Shown here one piece after another: positions 31,745 through 41,025 of a stretch of DNA of 64,000 bases. The position numbers and the translations under genes are program-made. Each line of letters begins with the position of its first letter. Position 1 is the stretch's first letter. The DNA is taken from positions 930,001 to 994,000 of the forward strand of contig OZ253586.1 of the NCBI GenBank assembly GCA_965263155.1, written 5' to 3'. The stretch is from JAAXIE01 sp965263155. GTDB lineage: Bacteria; Chloroflexota; Dehalococcoidia; Lucifugimonadales; JAAXIE01. The notes beneath the pieces are model-generated. The model worked only from the letters and a program-made list of their open reading frames with translations, ran no database searches and was not told where the DNA came from.

Positions 31745-33997
31745 CTAGAATTCGGTGAGCAGCATCCTAGCCGTGAACCTGACTTGCTCTTCTGTGACGG
31801 AATAGGACAGCAGCATGGCACTGAACGGATCTAGGAAAGGCTTAACCTCTTCCCGGTAATCAAGTCTAGTATCTTCCGGCAACGCTTCTTCGACCATAGC
31901 CGCCATGGCGGCGATGTCCGCGTAAGTAACGAAGTGCAGGGCTCCGGCAACGTTTCTACAAGGTTTTTGAATTGGGGCACATTCCGTAGTGACTCTACTG
32001 ATCCCGAAGCCGCCTTATGAAACTGCTCCAAACTGCTTAGAGTGGTACCCAACACCGCCCAGTCCTCGGTGACGACGTACCCGGGTTGGAGATCGAAGGG
32101 GATATCGAGGTCGTCAACTGAGAAAGTCACCACCTCGTACCCATTCAATGGTAGACGGTCTGGCTCCAGCACAGACGGGTCATAGACTGTCTCGGACCGC
32201 ATGTAGCCAATTGGGGGCGTCAACTCTTGTACTACCAGAGGATCAGGTCGTGTCAAACGTGCCGACGTCGGCCCTGTTGATAGAACTTGCACGACCATGC
32301 CTAGGGCGCTAGGCTCCTCCAACTCCGCCCGCGACACTCGGTTGCCGGACAGGTCGAACAGGGTACCAGTGCCGGCCAACTCCACTGCGTCCGCCTGCGC
32401 GATTCGGATATCAGGGTTGGCCACAACAGCGTAAATCTGCTTGACGGAGGGCAGGGACAACGCCTCGACTTCAGCAGCAGTCAGTGGCTTGTCTTCGAAG
32501 GGTGCTATAAGCCTGCCTGCCATCACTAACTCCACGACATTACCCAAACTCTCCCGTGTTTCCGGATTAATGACCCGCCCCTAGACAATCACTACGTCAC
32601 GCGTGACGTAGTGATTGGGGAATCGGGTTTCCGTCTAGGTCTAGGATCCTCTGGGAGTAGGCTAGATTGAAGGCCCGTCGCAGCGATATCTGAGTGCCCT
32701 CGTCGGTAGGGATTCCCCGCACTACCACCTTCGTGACAGTCGTCCAGACGTCCGACGGGTTGTTGCCGTTGCGGCCTCCGATATTGTCAATTGTGGAATC
32801 AAGAGGGTCTGCAATGCGCTTTCTGTCCGTTATGCCAGCTAAGGCCAAGACTTCTATGGCACCGCTAGGCGTTCCATCATGATCAATACTGATGTCGCTG
32901 GGCAGTAGTGCTAGGGCTATCTCCCCCGAGAGAGCATCGATGATGTCCTCCTGTAAGTCGATGTCTGTTTCCCCTTCCAGGTCGTCCAAAGCGTCGTCGA
33001 CAGCATCCAACAACTCTGAGTCCGCATCCCTCAGGGAGTCTCTCCCTTCTCTCCAAGCATCGGTAACACCTGTTCCGGCAATGAAAAACAGAGCGTCTGA
33101 AGGCAGGGCATGGGGAGAGGTTATCCCGCTTTCGAAGCTAAAATTCGATGTACTGGCGGGAAAGTCCGACAAGATATCGAGACTCATCCCTTTATTGATG
33201 AACGAAGCTGAGGCAGCCACATAGTCAGGGATACTGTCCGCCATGCTCCCGAGGGCGTTCCTAGCGTCAACGAGGCCGACGCTCTCATCTAGGAAGTCCC
33301 GCAAGTCTTCAGTCTGGGCGAACATGAACATAACACGTTCCCGCGGCAACGATTCCTGCGCCTCTATGAAGTCTGGGTCTTCAGCCAGAGACCGTTCCGG
33401 GGGCGATTCGATGCGACGCACCATGCGGGTCACTGTGTTTTCACGGTCCCCGACAAGTAGATATTCGCCCGTAAGCCCAATAGCTATGAAATCGTCTTCG
33501 GATACCCACAGTTGGGTGTTTCGGTACATAGAGCTATCCATGTCTGAGCCGGATTCGTCCTCGGTGTACGAAGCCATGTCCTCTGCGAAATCCAAAGCCG
33601 CTTTCCGATCACTCACTTGGGCGATAACTATCCATGCCGGGCTGTCGGGGTCGGCGTCAAGTACGGCGAAAGATACGTTGGTCCCCAGCTACGTCCGTAC
33701 GCCGTCCATCAAGTGGACTCCTGTTTCGTGCTGCACCTGTTCCAGGAAATCGTCGCGCACGTCTATGAGCTTATCGGTCTCGAGTAGAGATATGACCTCT
33801 CGGCCAAGGTCTATCTGGCCCAAACCGGGCCTGAAGTTGATGGAGGCTTAGAATGGAGCGTCATCCGGTATGAACTTGGCCGAAGCCTCGCCGGGCTGGT
33901 TGAGGCTCCGCAGGAACAGTACGACTACTACCACCGCAATCACGGCTACGACGATGACTGTTGCGACGCCCAGCAAGAGCCATCTGCGCAGGGACAC
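31745..33997 (-). pseudogene. DUF3352-type membrane protein, multiply disrupted
   Basis: Reading from GTG 33995-33997 (GGAGG 7 nt upstream): an N-terminal membrane helix (RWLLLGVATVIVVAVIAVVV), then KFIPDDAPF and TAA at 33848-33850 where Tyr is expected, ASINFRPGLGQ to VRT and TAG at 33689-33691 where Trp is expected (LGTNVSFAVLD follows), then a long open part to 32597. The frame shifts at a 32-bp palindrome, continues to about 31950 (GYEVVTFSVDDLDIP, TEDWAVLGTTLSSLEQF), and shifts back for the tail (LHFVTYADIAAMAAMVEEAL) to TAG 31745-31747. The 751 codons exceed the ~550 I expect of this family. The stretch ~32150-32770 does not resemble it and may be inserted. Confidence 0.8.
32586..32617. 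repeat. Perfect 32-bp palindrome
   Basis: CAATCACTACGTCACG is followed immediately by its exact reverse complement with no spacer. It sits at the point where the reading frame of the DUF3352-type pseudogene breaks. It could be an operator-like dyad, the scar of an excised element, or an assembly fold-back. Confidence 0.9.
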
Positions 33998-34231
33998 TAG
34001 GCAGCCTCCAGATCTTAGGACACCTGAAGGGGCTGCGTCGTCCCACGGGTATTGGTCGGCAAAAGGGTACTGGTTCCGCGATGACAAGGTCAATTCGACG
34101 AGACCTGCGTGGACGGCAACTTGAGGCCCGACGCTTCTTCCACTGCGTACCAAGTCACACCGCCTAGTCGCGTTGACACCCGGTAAGCCTCGCCCAATAA
34201 TCACCGACAAGTGGCGCTCTCGGCGCCTAGG

Positions 34232-34237
34232 TATAAT
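34232..34237 (+). promoter_or_regulatory. -10 box of the second TPP-enzyme gene
   Basis: A perfect TATAAT lies 35 nt before ATG 34273. A small hairpin (GGGCT..AGCCC, about 34241-34255) falls in the predicted leader. No convincing -35 was found. Confidence 0.4.
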
Positions 34238-34272
34238 GACGGGCTGCCTGAGCCCGCTATGAGGGGAGAGAC

Positions 34273-35907
34273 ATGCCGTTGATGACCGGTGGCCAAGCTG
34301 TGGTGAGGGCGTTGCGCGCCGAGGGTGTGGATGTGGTGTTCGGGTTGCCGGGTGTGCAGATCATGCACATTTACGACGGCTTCTTCGACACCGGTGAGGT
34401 GCGCATCATCACTGTGCGACACGAGCAGACGGCTACCTTCATGGCCGACGGCTATGCCCGCACCACTGGGAAGCCGGGCGTTGCCTTGGTGGTGCCCGGG
34501 CCTGGCGCCTACAACGCGGGTGCGGGCATGGCCACTGCATACGCCGCCTCCTCGCCGGTGATGATGATCGCAGGACAGGTGCCCAGTTCGGCCATTGGGC
34601 AGGACCAAGGCGCCCTGCACGATGTTCACGACCAGCTGGAGTACATGAAGCCGGTGACCAAGTGGAACAGCAGGGTGCTGGCAGCGGCCGAGGTGCCGTC
34701 GGCGGTCCATGAGGGCATGCGGCAGCTTGCCACAGGCCGGCCCCGCCCTGTGGAGATCGAGATTCCTCCCGATGTCCTGGGCGCGTCCGACGACATACAC
34801 CTGATTGAGCCTGAACCCTACCACTATCCCGCGCCCGCCCAGGACTTAGTGCGTCGCGCAGCTGATTTGCTGGCTGGGGCCAAGCGTCCCCTCATCTGGT
34901 GTGGTGGCGGGGTGCACCAGTCGGGTGCTTGGGAGGAGTTGTGCCAGTTGGCGGAGCGGTTGAATGCGCCGGTGATGACTACGGCGGAGGGCAAGGCGAG
35001 CCTGCCGGACAACCATCCGTTGTCGTTAGGTTCTTCGGGTTATGGATGGGGGACTGCCGCGGATGTGGTGCCAGAGGCTGATGTGATTCTGGCCGTCGGC
35101 ACACGCTTGGTTTACCCAGGCAATGCCATACCAGGTGCTGGGCAGACGGTCATCGACCTCAACATAGATCCCACAAGGGCGCCACAGGGAGGCGCTGACA
35201 CATTGGGCGTACCGGCCGATGCGAGGGTAGGGCTGGCCGCCTTGGTAGCGGCTGTTGGTGATGATGGGCCGGCCAGTGAGTGGGGCTCGGATGAGCTTGG
35301 GCAGATGAGGACCCGAGCGCGGGACCGCATTGCACACGCTGCGCCGGAGCAGCTTGCCTTGGTGGATGCCATACGAGCAGGCGTACCCGACGACGGCATC
35401 GTGATCGCTGGGGTGACTATCATGGCGGCATGGAGCAACGTCTGCCTGCCCATGAATAGCCCACGCAGCTTCATAACACCGTCCTATATGGGCACGCTGG
35501 GCTACGCTTTCCCGACAGCCTTGGGGGCCAAGGTGGGCAATCCCGACCGGCCTGTCGTTGCTCTGTGTGGTGACGGCGGGTTCATGTACGCGGCGTCGGA
35601 GTTGGCCACGGCAGTGCAGTACGGCATCAATGTGGTGGCGGTGATCTTCAACAACGGCGTCTTCGGGGCGTCTTTCGCCGACCAGTCTTCGCGGTTCCAA
35701 GGCAGGGTGGTTGGGACTGAGTTGCACAACCCTGACTTTATGAAGCTGGCGGAGAGCTTTGGTGCGAGGGGGATGCGAGTGGAGAAGACGGCCGACCTGC
35801 CGGGCGCGATCCAGGATGCCATCGCCGGGGAGCGCCCTACTATCGTGGAGATGATCACCCCGCGTCTGACACCACCCTACCAGCTAACGCCTCCGAGCAA
35901 TCCGTAG
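34273..35907 (+). CDS. TPP-dependent enzyme (acetolactate synthase-like)
   Basis: This 544-residue enzyme has the PYR domain (VVFGLPGVQIMHIYDGF; catalytic Glu in TVRHEQTATFMADGYAR), GPGAYNAGAGMATAYAASSP, a central domain and the PP domain motif CGDGGFMYAASELATA...VIFNNGVFG. It is closer to classical acetolactate synthase than the 21.7 kb copy, but no regulatory subunit or other ilv gene is nearby, so a catabolic decarboxylase/ligase is as likely. GGGGAG lies 5 nt before the ATG. The two TPP enzymes are only distantly similar to each other. Confidence 0.9.
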   Translation: MPLMTGGQAVVRALRAEGVDVVFGLPGVQIMHIYDGFFDTGEVRIITVRHEQTATFMADGYARTTGKPGVALVVPGPGAYNAGAGMATAYAASSPVMMIAGQVPSSAIGQDQGALHDVHDQLEYMKPVTKWNSRVLAAAEVPSAVHEGMRQLATGRPRPVEIEIPPDVLGASDDIHLIEPEPYHYPAPAQDLVRRAADLLAGAKRPLIWCGGGVHQSGAWEELCQLAERLNAPVMTTAEGKASLPDNHPLSLGSSGYGWGTAADVVPEADVILAVGTRLVYPGNAIPGAGQTVIDLNIDPTRAPQGGADTLGVPADARVGLAALVAAVGDDGPASEWGSDELGQMRTRARDRIAHAAPEQLALVDAIRAGVPDDGIVIAGVTIMAAWSNVCLPMNSPRSFITPSYMGTLGYAFPTALGAKVGNPDRPVVALCGDGGFMYAASELATAVQYGINVVAVIFNNGVFGASFADQSSRFQGRVVGTELHNPDFMKLAESFGARGMRVEKTADLPGAIQDAIAGERPTIVEMITPRLTPPYQLTPPSNP

Positions 35908-35981
35908 GGGCAACCCTCGTTGCTGCCCGGTGTCGGGCTTGGGATATCCTCAAACGTTGTCCCGCAGCCGGCGGTGGCGGA

Positions 35982-36688
35982 TCATTCGGAGAGGCGGCGC
36001 AGTTCCTCTTCCAACTGGCGCACACGGGCATCTGCGGCCGTGCGCGCCGCCTCGGCCTCGGTGCGCGCGTCCCTTGCGGCGTCCAACGCGTCCAAGGCTT
36101 CGTAGTGTGTGAGCAGGTAAGCCCGTCCTACAGGGTCGTACCGGCGCAGTTGTCTATCCTCCCAGCACGGGAAGAGGTTTAGCGTCTCGCTGTGGCCCGG
36201 TGCCAGCCTTGGTGTTCCACGGGTATTGGCTGTTATTCGCCTTCCACCAGGCGCTCCCCGGCCAGAGGGACCGGATAATAGTCACCGCCGGTGGGGTCGA
36301 AACGCCAATACTCATGCACTCCGTAGGCGGCTTAGTCTGACCGCTTGCTGGTGTAGTCGTTCAACGCGGTACTTAGCCAAGCCACTTCAAGGAGGAAGTC
36401 TGGTGGCTTGCCTCTATCGTCGATGGCGAAGCCCCGCTGGGCGACGGCAGCAGCGGTGTCTACGTCGAAGGCCACCATCAGGTCCGGGTACAACAGTCCG
36501 TGCTGGCGTCGTACGTTCCAGCTGATGGGCATGTCGCCGATGACCAAGGTTGTTTCCGTAGCCCCGCAATGCCGCCGCGGGGCAGCTAGGTGCCCTGGGT
36601 AGTGTAGGTAGATTGAGTTCTGCATGTCTTCCCGGCGGGGTCGTTCAGGGAAGGTCACGGCCAGCGAGGCGACGCGTTTGGTGGTCAT
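35982..36688 (-). pseudogene. Uma2-family (DUF820) nuclease, disrupted
   Basis: From ATG 36686-36688 the frame reads MTTKRVASLAVTF, then YPDLMVAFDVD (the PD acidic motif), IDDRGKPPDFLLEVA and DYTSKRSD, then TAA where Tyr is expected. AAYGVHEYWRFDPTGGDYYP continues, with a second TAA (after VEGE). A frameshift near HQGWHR leads to the tail RYDPVGRAYLLTHYEALDAL and a Glu/Arg/Ala-rich coiled coil (RVRQLEEELRRLSE) to TGA 35982-35984. All expected pieces are in order, so a full-length Uma2 was inactivated by at least two nonsense changes and one frameshift. A related dead copy lies at 51798-52332. Confidence 0.85.
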
Positions 36689-36772
36689 GGCCGCCCTCGA
36701 ATCTTCGAATAACCCGGCCCACATTATACATCCCCACTCTCAGCCCTCTTTGGGCATATCCGGGGTCGATAA

Positions 36773-38263
36773 CTAGGCATGGGGCAGGGGCTGAGCCAGC
36801 AACTGCTTGATGCGCTCGGTGATGTCGGCTTGGTTGAAGCTGCGCATCAGATTGATGCGGTTGCGGTTGGGGTCTCCAGCGTGCCAGTACTCATAGACTT
36901 CCTGGCGCATGCCGAAGGAGGAGACGGCTAGGTCGTTGGCCAGCCGGTACAAGCGCGACTTGTAGTCCACGTCCACGCCCTTGCCCCGCATGTAGCGTTC
37001 CAAGTAGGGTCGTAACTCCGGGTTGGTCAGGTCGTTCTCGCTGGGCTGCATTATCAGGCCCGCCCCGCATATCTCGCGTAGCAGTTGCACCATCCGCGCG
37101 GAGGTCTGGGAGAAGAAGATGTTCATACCCGCCATGTCGCCCAGTGACATCAAGCCCCCCGGGGTCATGAAGGAGTTGTACTCTATGCCGTCCATGGCAT
37201 GGCGCCAAATCTCACAGTAGGTGGCCATCTCTCCCAGTTTGGCCGACACTTCGCGGTATTCGATGACTCCGATGGCCTCGGCGATGAGGGTGGCCACTGC
37301 CGTCAGCAAGCGCATGCGCTGGTGCACCCGGCAGAGGTTAGCCCAGCCTATGAAGTTAATGCCCGCGCCCAAACGCTGTAGCTGAGGGGAGGCATCATAA
37401 AGCATGAACAGCCGGTCCCATGGCACCAGCACATGGTCGAAGAAGAGCATGGCATCCTGCTCGTCGTACCGCATGGCTAGGGGATGGCCGTAGCCGCTGG
37501 GGTACTGGGAGGCAGGCTCGCGGCAGAGAATCTTCAGGCCTTTGCTGTTGGTGGGGATGGAGAAAGCCAGCACCATCCGTGGGTCGGCCCGTCGCACGAA
37601 GGTGGCCGATAGCGACACGTAGCACTCGTTGCTGATGGGAGCTGCCGTGGCAAGCTGCTTGCCTCCCGTGACTATCACTCCCTCGTTGGTCTCCTCCACC
37701 ACATGCAGGGCCAGCTCTTCCTCCAAGGCCAGTCGCTGCTCGTTCTGGGGCTGCTCGCTGCGGTCCACTTGGGGGTCGCCCAAGGCATGGGTGAGGAACA
37801 GGTCGTTCTCGCAGCAGTAGCGATAGTAGTTCACGGCGTTTTCGCCGAAGTCGCACTTGGGGTGTTTGAGGGAGCCGAGGGCCTCCCTAGCGTCATATAG
37901 CATGATGATGTAGGGAGCGAGGATGTCGGGGCCGCGTCCGAGTTGCCCCCAGCACTCTTGGTTCCACAGCTCGCTGTTGACCCGCTTCCGCTTCAGGTCG
38001 TCGATGGAGCGGGGCAGCAGCCACGACAGGCTGCACCTGTTGCCCGTTTCCGGGGAGACGAAGGTCATACGGTCGCGGTAGTCGTCGCTGTGTTGCAGGT
38101 CGTAGATGCGCGCTAGTTCGTGCACCACGCCGGTGAAGGCTGGGTGCTTGGTGACGTCTTGGACCCGCTGGCCGTCGAGCCACACCTCGCGGCCGTCGTT
38201 GAGGCTTTCTAGGTAGCGGCTGCCGGTCATTGCGCCATGGGCTGCGCTGATGTCGAGTACCAA
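36773..38263 (-). CDS. 4-hydroxyphenylacetate 3-monooxygenase-type flavoenzyme (HpaB family)
   Basis: This 496-residue FADH2-dependent aromatic hydroxylase-like protein has N-terminal TGSRYLESLNDGREVWLDGQ, typical of HpaB, then TFVSPETGNRCSLSW, VVEETNEGVIVTGGKQLATA, FDHVLVPWDRLFM and a helical C-terminus. HpaB enzymes need a separate flavin reductase; none is adjacent, though a flavin reductase-like gene lies at 43.9 kb. A TTG start is supported by AAGGAGG 5 nt upstream; ATG at codon 12 is the alternative. The family also includes 4-hydroxybutyryl-CoA dehydratase, so the reaction is not certain. Confidence 0.88.
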   Translation of the reverse strand: MVLDISAAHGAMTGSRYLESLNDGREVWLDGQRVQDVTKHPAFTGVVHELARIYDLQHSDDYRDRMTFVSPETGNRCSLSWLLPRSIDDLKRKRVNSELWNQECWGQLGRGPDILAPYIIMLYDAREALGSLKHPKCDFGENAVNYYRYCCENDLFLTHALGDPQVDRSEQPQNEQRLALEEELALHVVEETNEGVIVTGGKQLATAAPISNECYVSLSATFVRRADPRMVLAFSIPTNSKGLKILCREPASQYPSGYGHPLAMRYDEQDAMLFFDHVLVPWDRLFMLYDASPQLQRLGAGINFIGWANLCRVHQRMRLLTAVATLIAEAIGVIEYREVSAKLGEMATYCEIWRHAMDGIEYNSFMTPGGLMSLGDMAGMNIFFSQTSARMVQLLREICGAGLIMQPSENDLTNPELRPYLERYMRGKGVDVDYKSRLYRLANDLAVSSFGMRQEVYEYWHAGDPNRNRINLMRSFNQADITERIKQLLAQPLPHA

Positions 38264-38341
38264 GAGGGCCTCCTTGTCGTCGCCACGGGGGGTCGTTTGT
38301 CGTAAGGGGTTTGGCGCGGGGCATTTCGCATTTTTGGCATA

Positions 38342-38500
38342 GGGTGTCAGTTGGCACGGGCGGAATCGTATCTGGGGAGTGGCCGGATTTCAGAGGCAAC
38401 GTAGCTGAAAAGCGCGTTTTAGTCTGAGATGTGTGAAATTTCTGAAATCGGGACTGGATTCAGCTACAAAATGACCGGATGCCATTTTCACACTGTTTTG
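38342..38500. repeat. Intergenic repeat element, copy 3 (diverged)
   Basis: The 38264-38821 region has no gene I accept. It contains GTAGCTGAAAAGCGCGTTTT with a 9-bp inverted partner TTCAGCTAC (38401-38409, 38459-38467), and TATCTGG and TTTCTGAAA words like those in copies 1 and 2. Similarity is weaker than between copies 1 and 2. Confidence 0.4.
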
Positions 38501-38821
38501 AAATGGGGTGTCGAAGTGGATGGAACGCTGGGCACACGGGCGTGCTGGGCAGCCACGAGGGTTGCCATGAAGGATGGCGTCGGCGAGGCGGGTTTCTGTC
38601 GATTGCGCTTCCACGATGGTACCCGTTAGCGGTGGGCCTATATGGAGGCTAAGGGGCAGGGCCGTCGGTGTCAACGGCCTGGTTCAGGGTGTGGGGCGCA
38701 AGGGTTGCGTTACTAATGCGGGAGGCTCGGAGGTCATAATCTGCCTTGAAGCAGCGGAGGGGCATGTGCTAAGATTGCTTAGTCCCATTGTGTGGAATGG
38801 ATGAGGTTGCAGGGAGTCTCT

Positions 38822-39319
38822 TTGACCCCAGACCTTAACGAGCTCAGGACGAGGGCGGCCCAAGCCATCGCTTCTCAGAGCCAAGCTACTGTCACCGTGC
38901 TGTCCTCCCTTTTGGCTGTAGAAGAGGAGTTGGGGTACATCCCGAAAGAAGCCGTTGAGGCCGTCGCCGAACACACCCACTCCACCATTAATGACGTGTG
39001 GGGTGTGGCCTCCTTCTACCCGAACTTCCGTTTCAGCCCACCAAGCCGCACCCAGGTAGAGGTATGCTGGGGTACCTCGTGCCACATCATGGGCGCCTCC
39101 CGCATCGCCCAAGCAGCCATGCGAGCCCTCGGTCTGCAGGCCGAAGGAGATACCCCGGACGGTGAGTTCGGCCTGCGATTCAACACCTGCCTAGGGGCGT
39201 GCGCGCAGGCCCCTGTCGCCAGTATTGGGCATCAGCTAAAGGGCAGACTGACTCCTGCTGGAACAGAGCAACTGTTACGAGACCTCACGAGGGCATCTTT
39301 GGAACGCACCCATGGCTAG
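38822..39319 (+). CDS. nuoE: NADH dehydrogenase subunit E-like [2Fe-2S] protein
   Basis: About 165 residues with the 24-kDa-subunit fold: helical start, LLAVEEELGYIPKEAVEAVA, VWGVASFYPNFRF, then a thioredoxin-like [2Fe-2S] domain with Cys ligands in EVCWGTSCHIMGA and NTCLGACAQAPV. It passes electrons from the FMN subunit. The TTG at 38822 has AGGGAG 5 nt upstream; GTG 38792 and ATG 38801 are in-frame alternatives. It overlaps the NuoF-like gene by 8 nt. The set E-F-G without membrane subunits resembles soluble NAD(P)-linked dehydrogenases or hydrogenases. Confidence 0.9.
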   Translation: MTPDLNELRTRAAQAIASQSQATVTVLSSLLAVEEELGYIPKEAVEAVAEHTHSTINDVWGVASFYPNFRFSPPSRTQVEVCWGTSCHIMGASRIAQAAMRALGLQAEGDTPDGEFGLRFNTCLGACAQAPVASIGHQLKGRLTPAGTEQLLRDLTRASLERTHG

Positions 39320-41024
39320 GGAATACACCGATATCCTGGCTTACTCTCGGGCCCGCTGGGAGGCCTTCACCGAAGCCGATACCCCTTGGATAAGAGTGGG
39401 CACTGCCCTGTGCGGGCTGGCGGCTGGGGCCGGCGAGGTGGTGGAGGCCATCAAGGCTCGGCTGGAGCGTGATGGAATCTCCGCCCATGTCAGCGAGGTC
39501 GGCTGCATGGGTCTGTGCCACGCAGAACCCTTGGTGGATGTGATGGCTCCCGGCACTACGCGCCTGGTGTACGGTCATGTGACCCCCGACCTCGCTGAAG
39601 AGATCATTGCCTCTCATGTCATTGCCCGCAGGTCGCGTCCTGAGCTGGCCTTGGGATACCTCGAAGGACGGGTCGGGGCCGTAGGGACCGACTTGGGCGA
39701 CCATCCAATGGTACGAGGACAACTGCGTATCGCCCTGCGCAACGCTGGCACCATCGACCCCATGGACATCTTCCAATACATCGCCAACGGCGGATATGAA
39801 GCCCTGCACAAGGCCGTCACCTCCATGACCCCTGCCGACATACTGGAAGAGGTCAACACCTCCGGTCTGCGGGGCCGAGGAGGCGCCGCCTTCCCCACGG
39901 CCACCAAGTGGCGCTTCCTCGCTGGCTCCAACGAACCCGACCGCTACATCCTGTGCAATTGCGAGGAAGGTGACCCCGGAGCCTTCAACGACAAGGCCAT
40001 CCTCGAATCCGACCCCCATACACTGTTGGAGGGGATGTTGCTCGCCGGATATGCTACGGGGGCCACTCGCGGTTACATATTCATACGCTCCGGGCACGAG
40101 GGTCCCATCACCCGCGCTCGCCATGCATTGCAACAGGCCACTGAGCAGGGCCTGTTGGGCGACAACATCCTAGGCACCGACTTCAGCTTCCACGCCGAGG
40201 TCTCGCTCACGGGCGACTCCTATGTGGCTGGCGAGGAGACGGCGCTCATGGAGTCCATCGAGGGAAAGCGCGCCATGCCACGCTACCGTCCGCCCTTCCC
40301 TGCACAGGTGGGAGTATTCGGCAAACCCTCCAACATAAACAACGTGAAAACACTTTCCTACGTCCCGGAGATCGTTCGGCATGGTGGTCAGTGGTTCGCC
40401 GATATAGGGCAGGAGCGCTCGAAGGGCACGGCCATTCTCTGCCTGTCGGGGAACCTCACCTATACGGGCATGGTCGAAGTTCCTCTGGGACTCACCCTGC
40501 GACAAGTGATTGAGGATATCGGTGGTGGCATCCCGAACGGCAAGCGCCTGAAGCTGCTGCAAACCGGCGGCCCACTGGGAGGGGTGCTGGGGGCCGACAG
40601 CTTGGACATTCCTCTAGACTTCGAGGCCATGTCTCAAGCCGGGGCCATTCTTGGCTCCGGTGGTATCGTCGTGGCTGATGAGGATACCTGTGTGGTGGAC
40701 CTGACTCGTGCCCTCATAGCCTTTTGCCAGTACGAGTCCTGTGGGAAGTGCTTCCCGTGCCGATTGGGGATGACGCACCTGCTGGAGGTGCTGGAGCGCA
40801 TCTGCGCCTTGGAGGCCCGCCCGGGAGACTTGGACCTGATGCGCAACGTAGGCCAGCAGATGCAGGCCGGCTCCCTGTGTGGCCATGGTCAGCTGGGCTT
40901 CAACCCGGTATCATCGGCCCTGCGCCACTTCGAGGACGAATTCGTGGAGCACATGGTGAACAAGCGATGTCCCGCGGGGTTGTGTCCCGAAAAGCGCATC
41001 TTCCCCCAGCGTACACGGAGGTAG
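39312..41024 (+). CDS. nuoF: NADH dehydrogenase subunit F-like flavoprotein
   Basis: This 570-residue FMN/NAD(P)H-binding subunit has an extra N-terminal thioredoxin-like domain (IRVGTALCGLAAGAGEVV; EVGCMGLCHAEPLVDV), as in FdsB/HndC-type proteins. The core follows: SGLRGRGGAAFPTATKW, CNCEEGDPGAFNDK, YVAGEETALMESIEGKR (NAD/FMN site), the SLBB region, and the C-terminal [4Fe-4S] motif SCGKCFPCRLGM with the fourth Cys in AGSLCGHGQL. It overlaps nuoE and is followed after 1 nt by the NuoG-like gene. Confidence 0.93.
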   Translation: MAREYTDILAYSRARWEAFTEADTPWIRVGTALCGLAAGAGEVVEAIKARLERDGISAHVSEVGCMGLCHAEPLVDVMAPGTTRLVYGHVTPDLAEEIIASHVIARRSRPELALGYLEGRVGAVGTDLGDHPMVRGQLRIALRNAGTIDPMDIFQYIANGGYEALHKAVTSMTPADILEEVNTSGLRGRGGAAFPTATKWRFLAGSNEPDRYILCNCEEGDPGAFNDKAILESDPHTLLEGMLLAGYATGATRGYIFIRSGHEGPITRARHALQQATEQGLLGDNILGTDFSFHAEVSLTGDSYVAGEETALMESIEGKRAMPRYRPPFPAQVGVFGKPSNINNVKTLSYVPEIVRHGGQWFADIGQERSKGTAILCLSGNLTYTGMVEVPLGLTLRQVIEDIGGGIPNGKRLKLLQTGGPLGGVLGADSLDIPLDFEAMSQAGAILGSGGIVVADEDTCVVDLTRALIAFCQYESCGKCFPCRLGMTHLLEVLERICALEARPGDLDLMRNVGQQMQAGSLCGHGQLGFNPVSSALRHFEDEFVEHMVNKRCPAGLCPEKRIFPQRTRR

Positions 41025-41025
41025 T

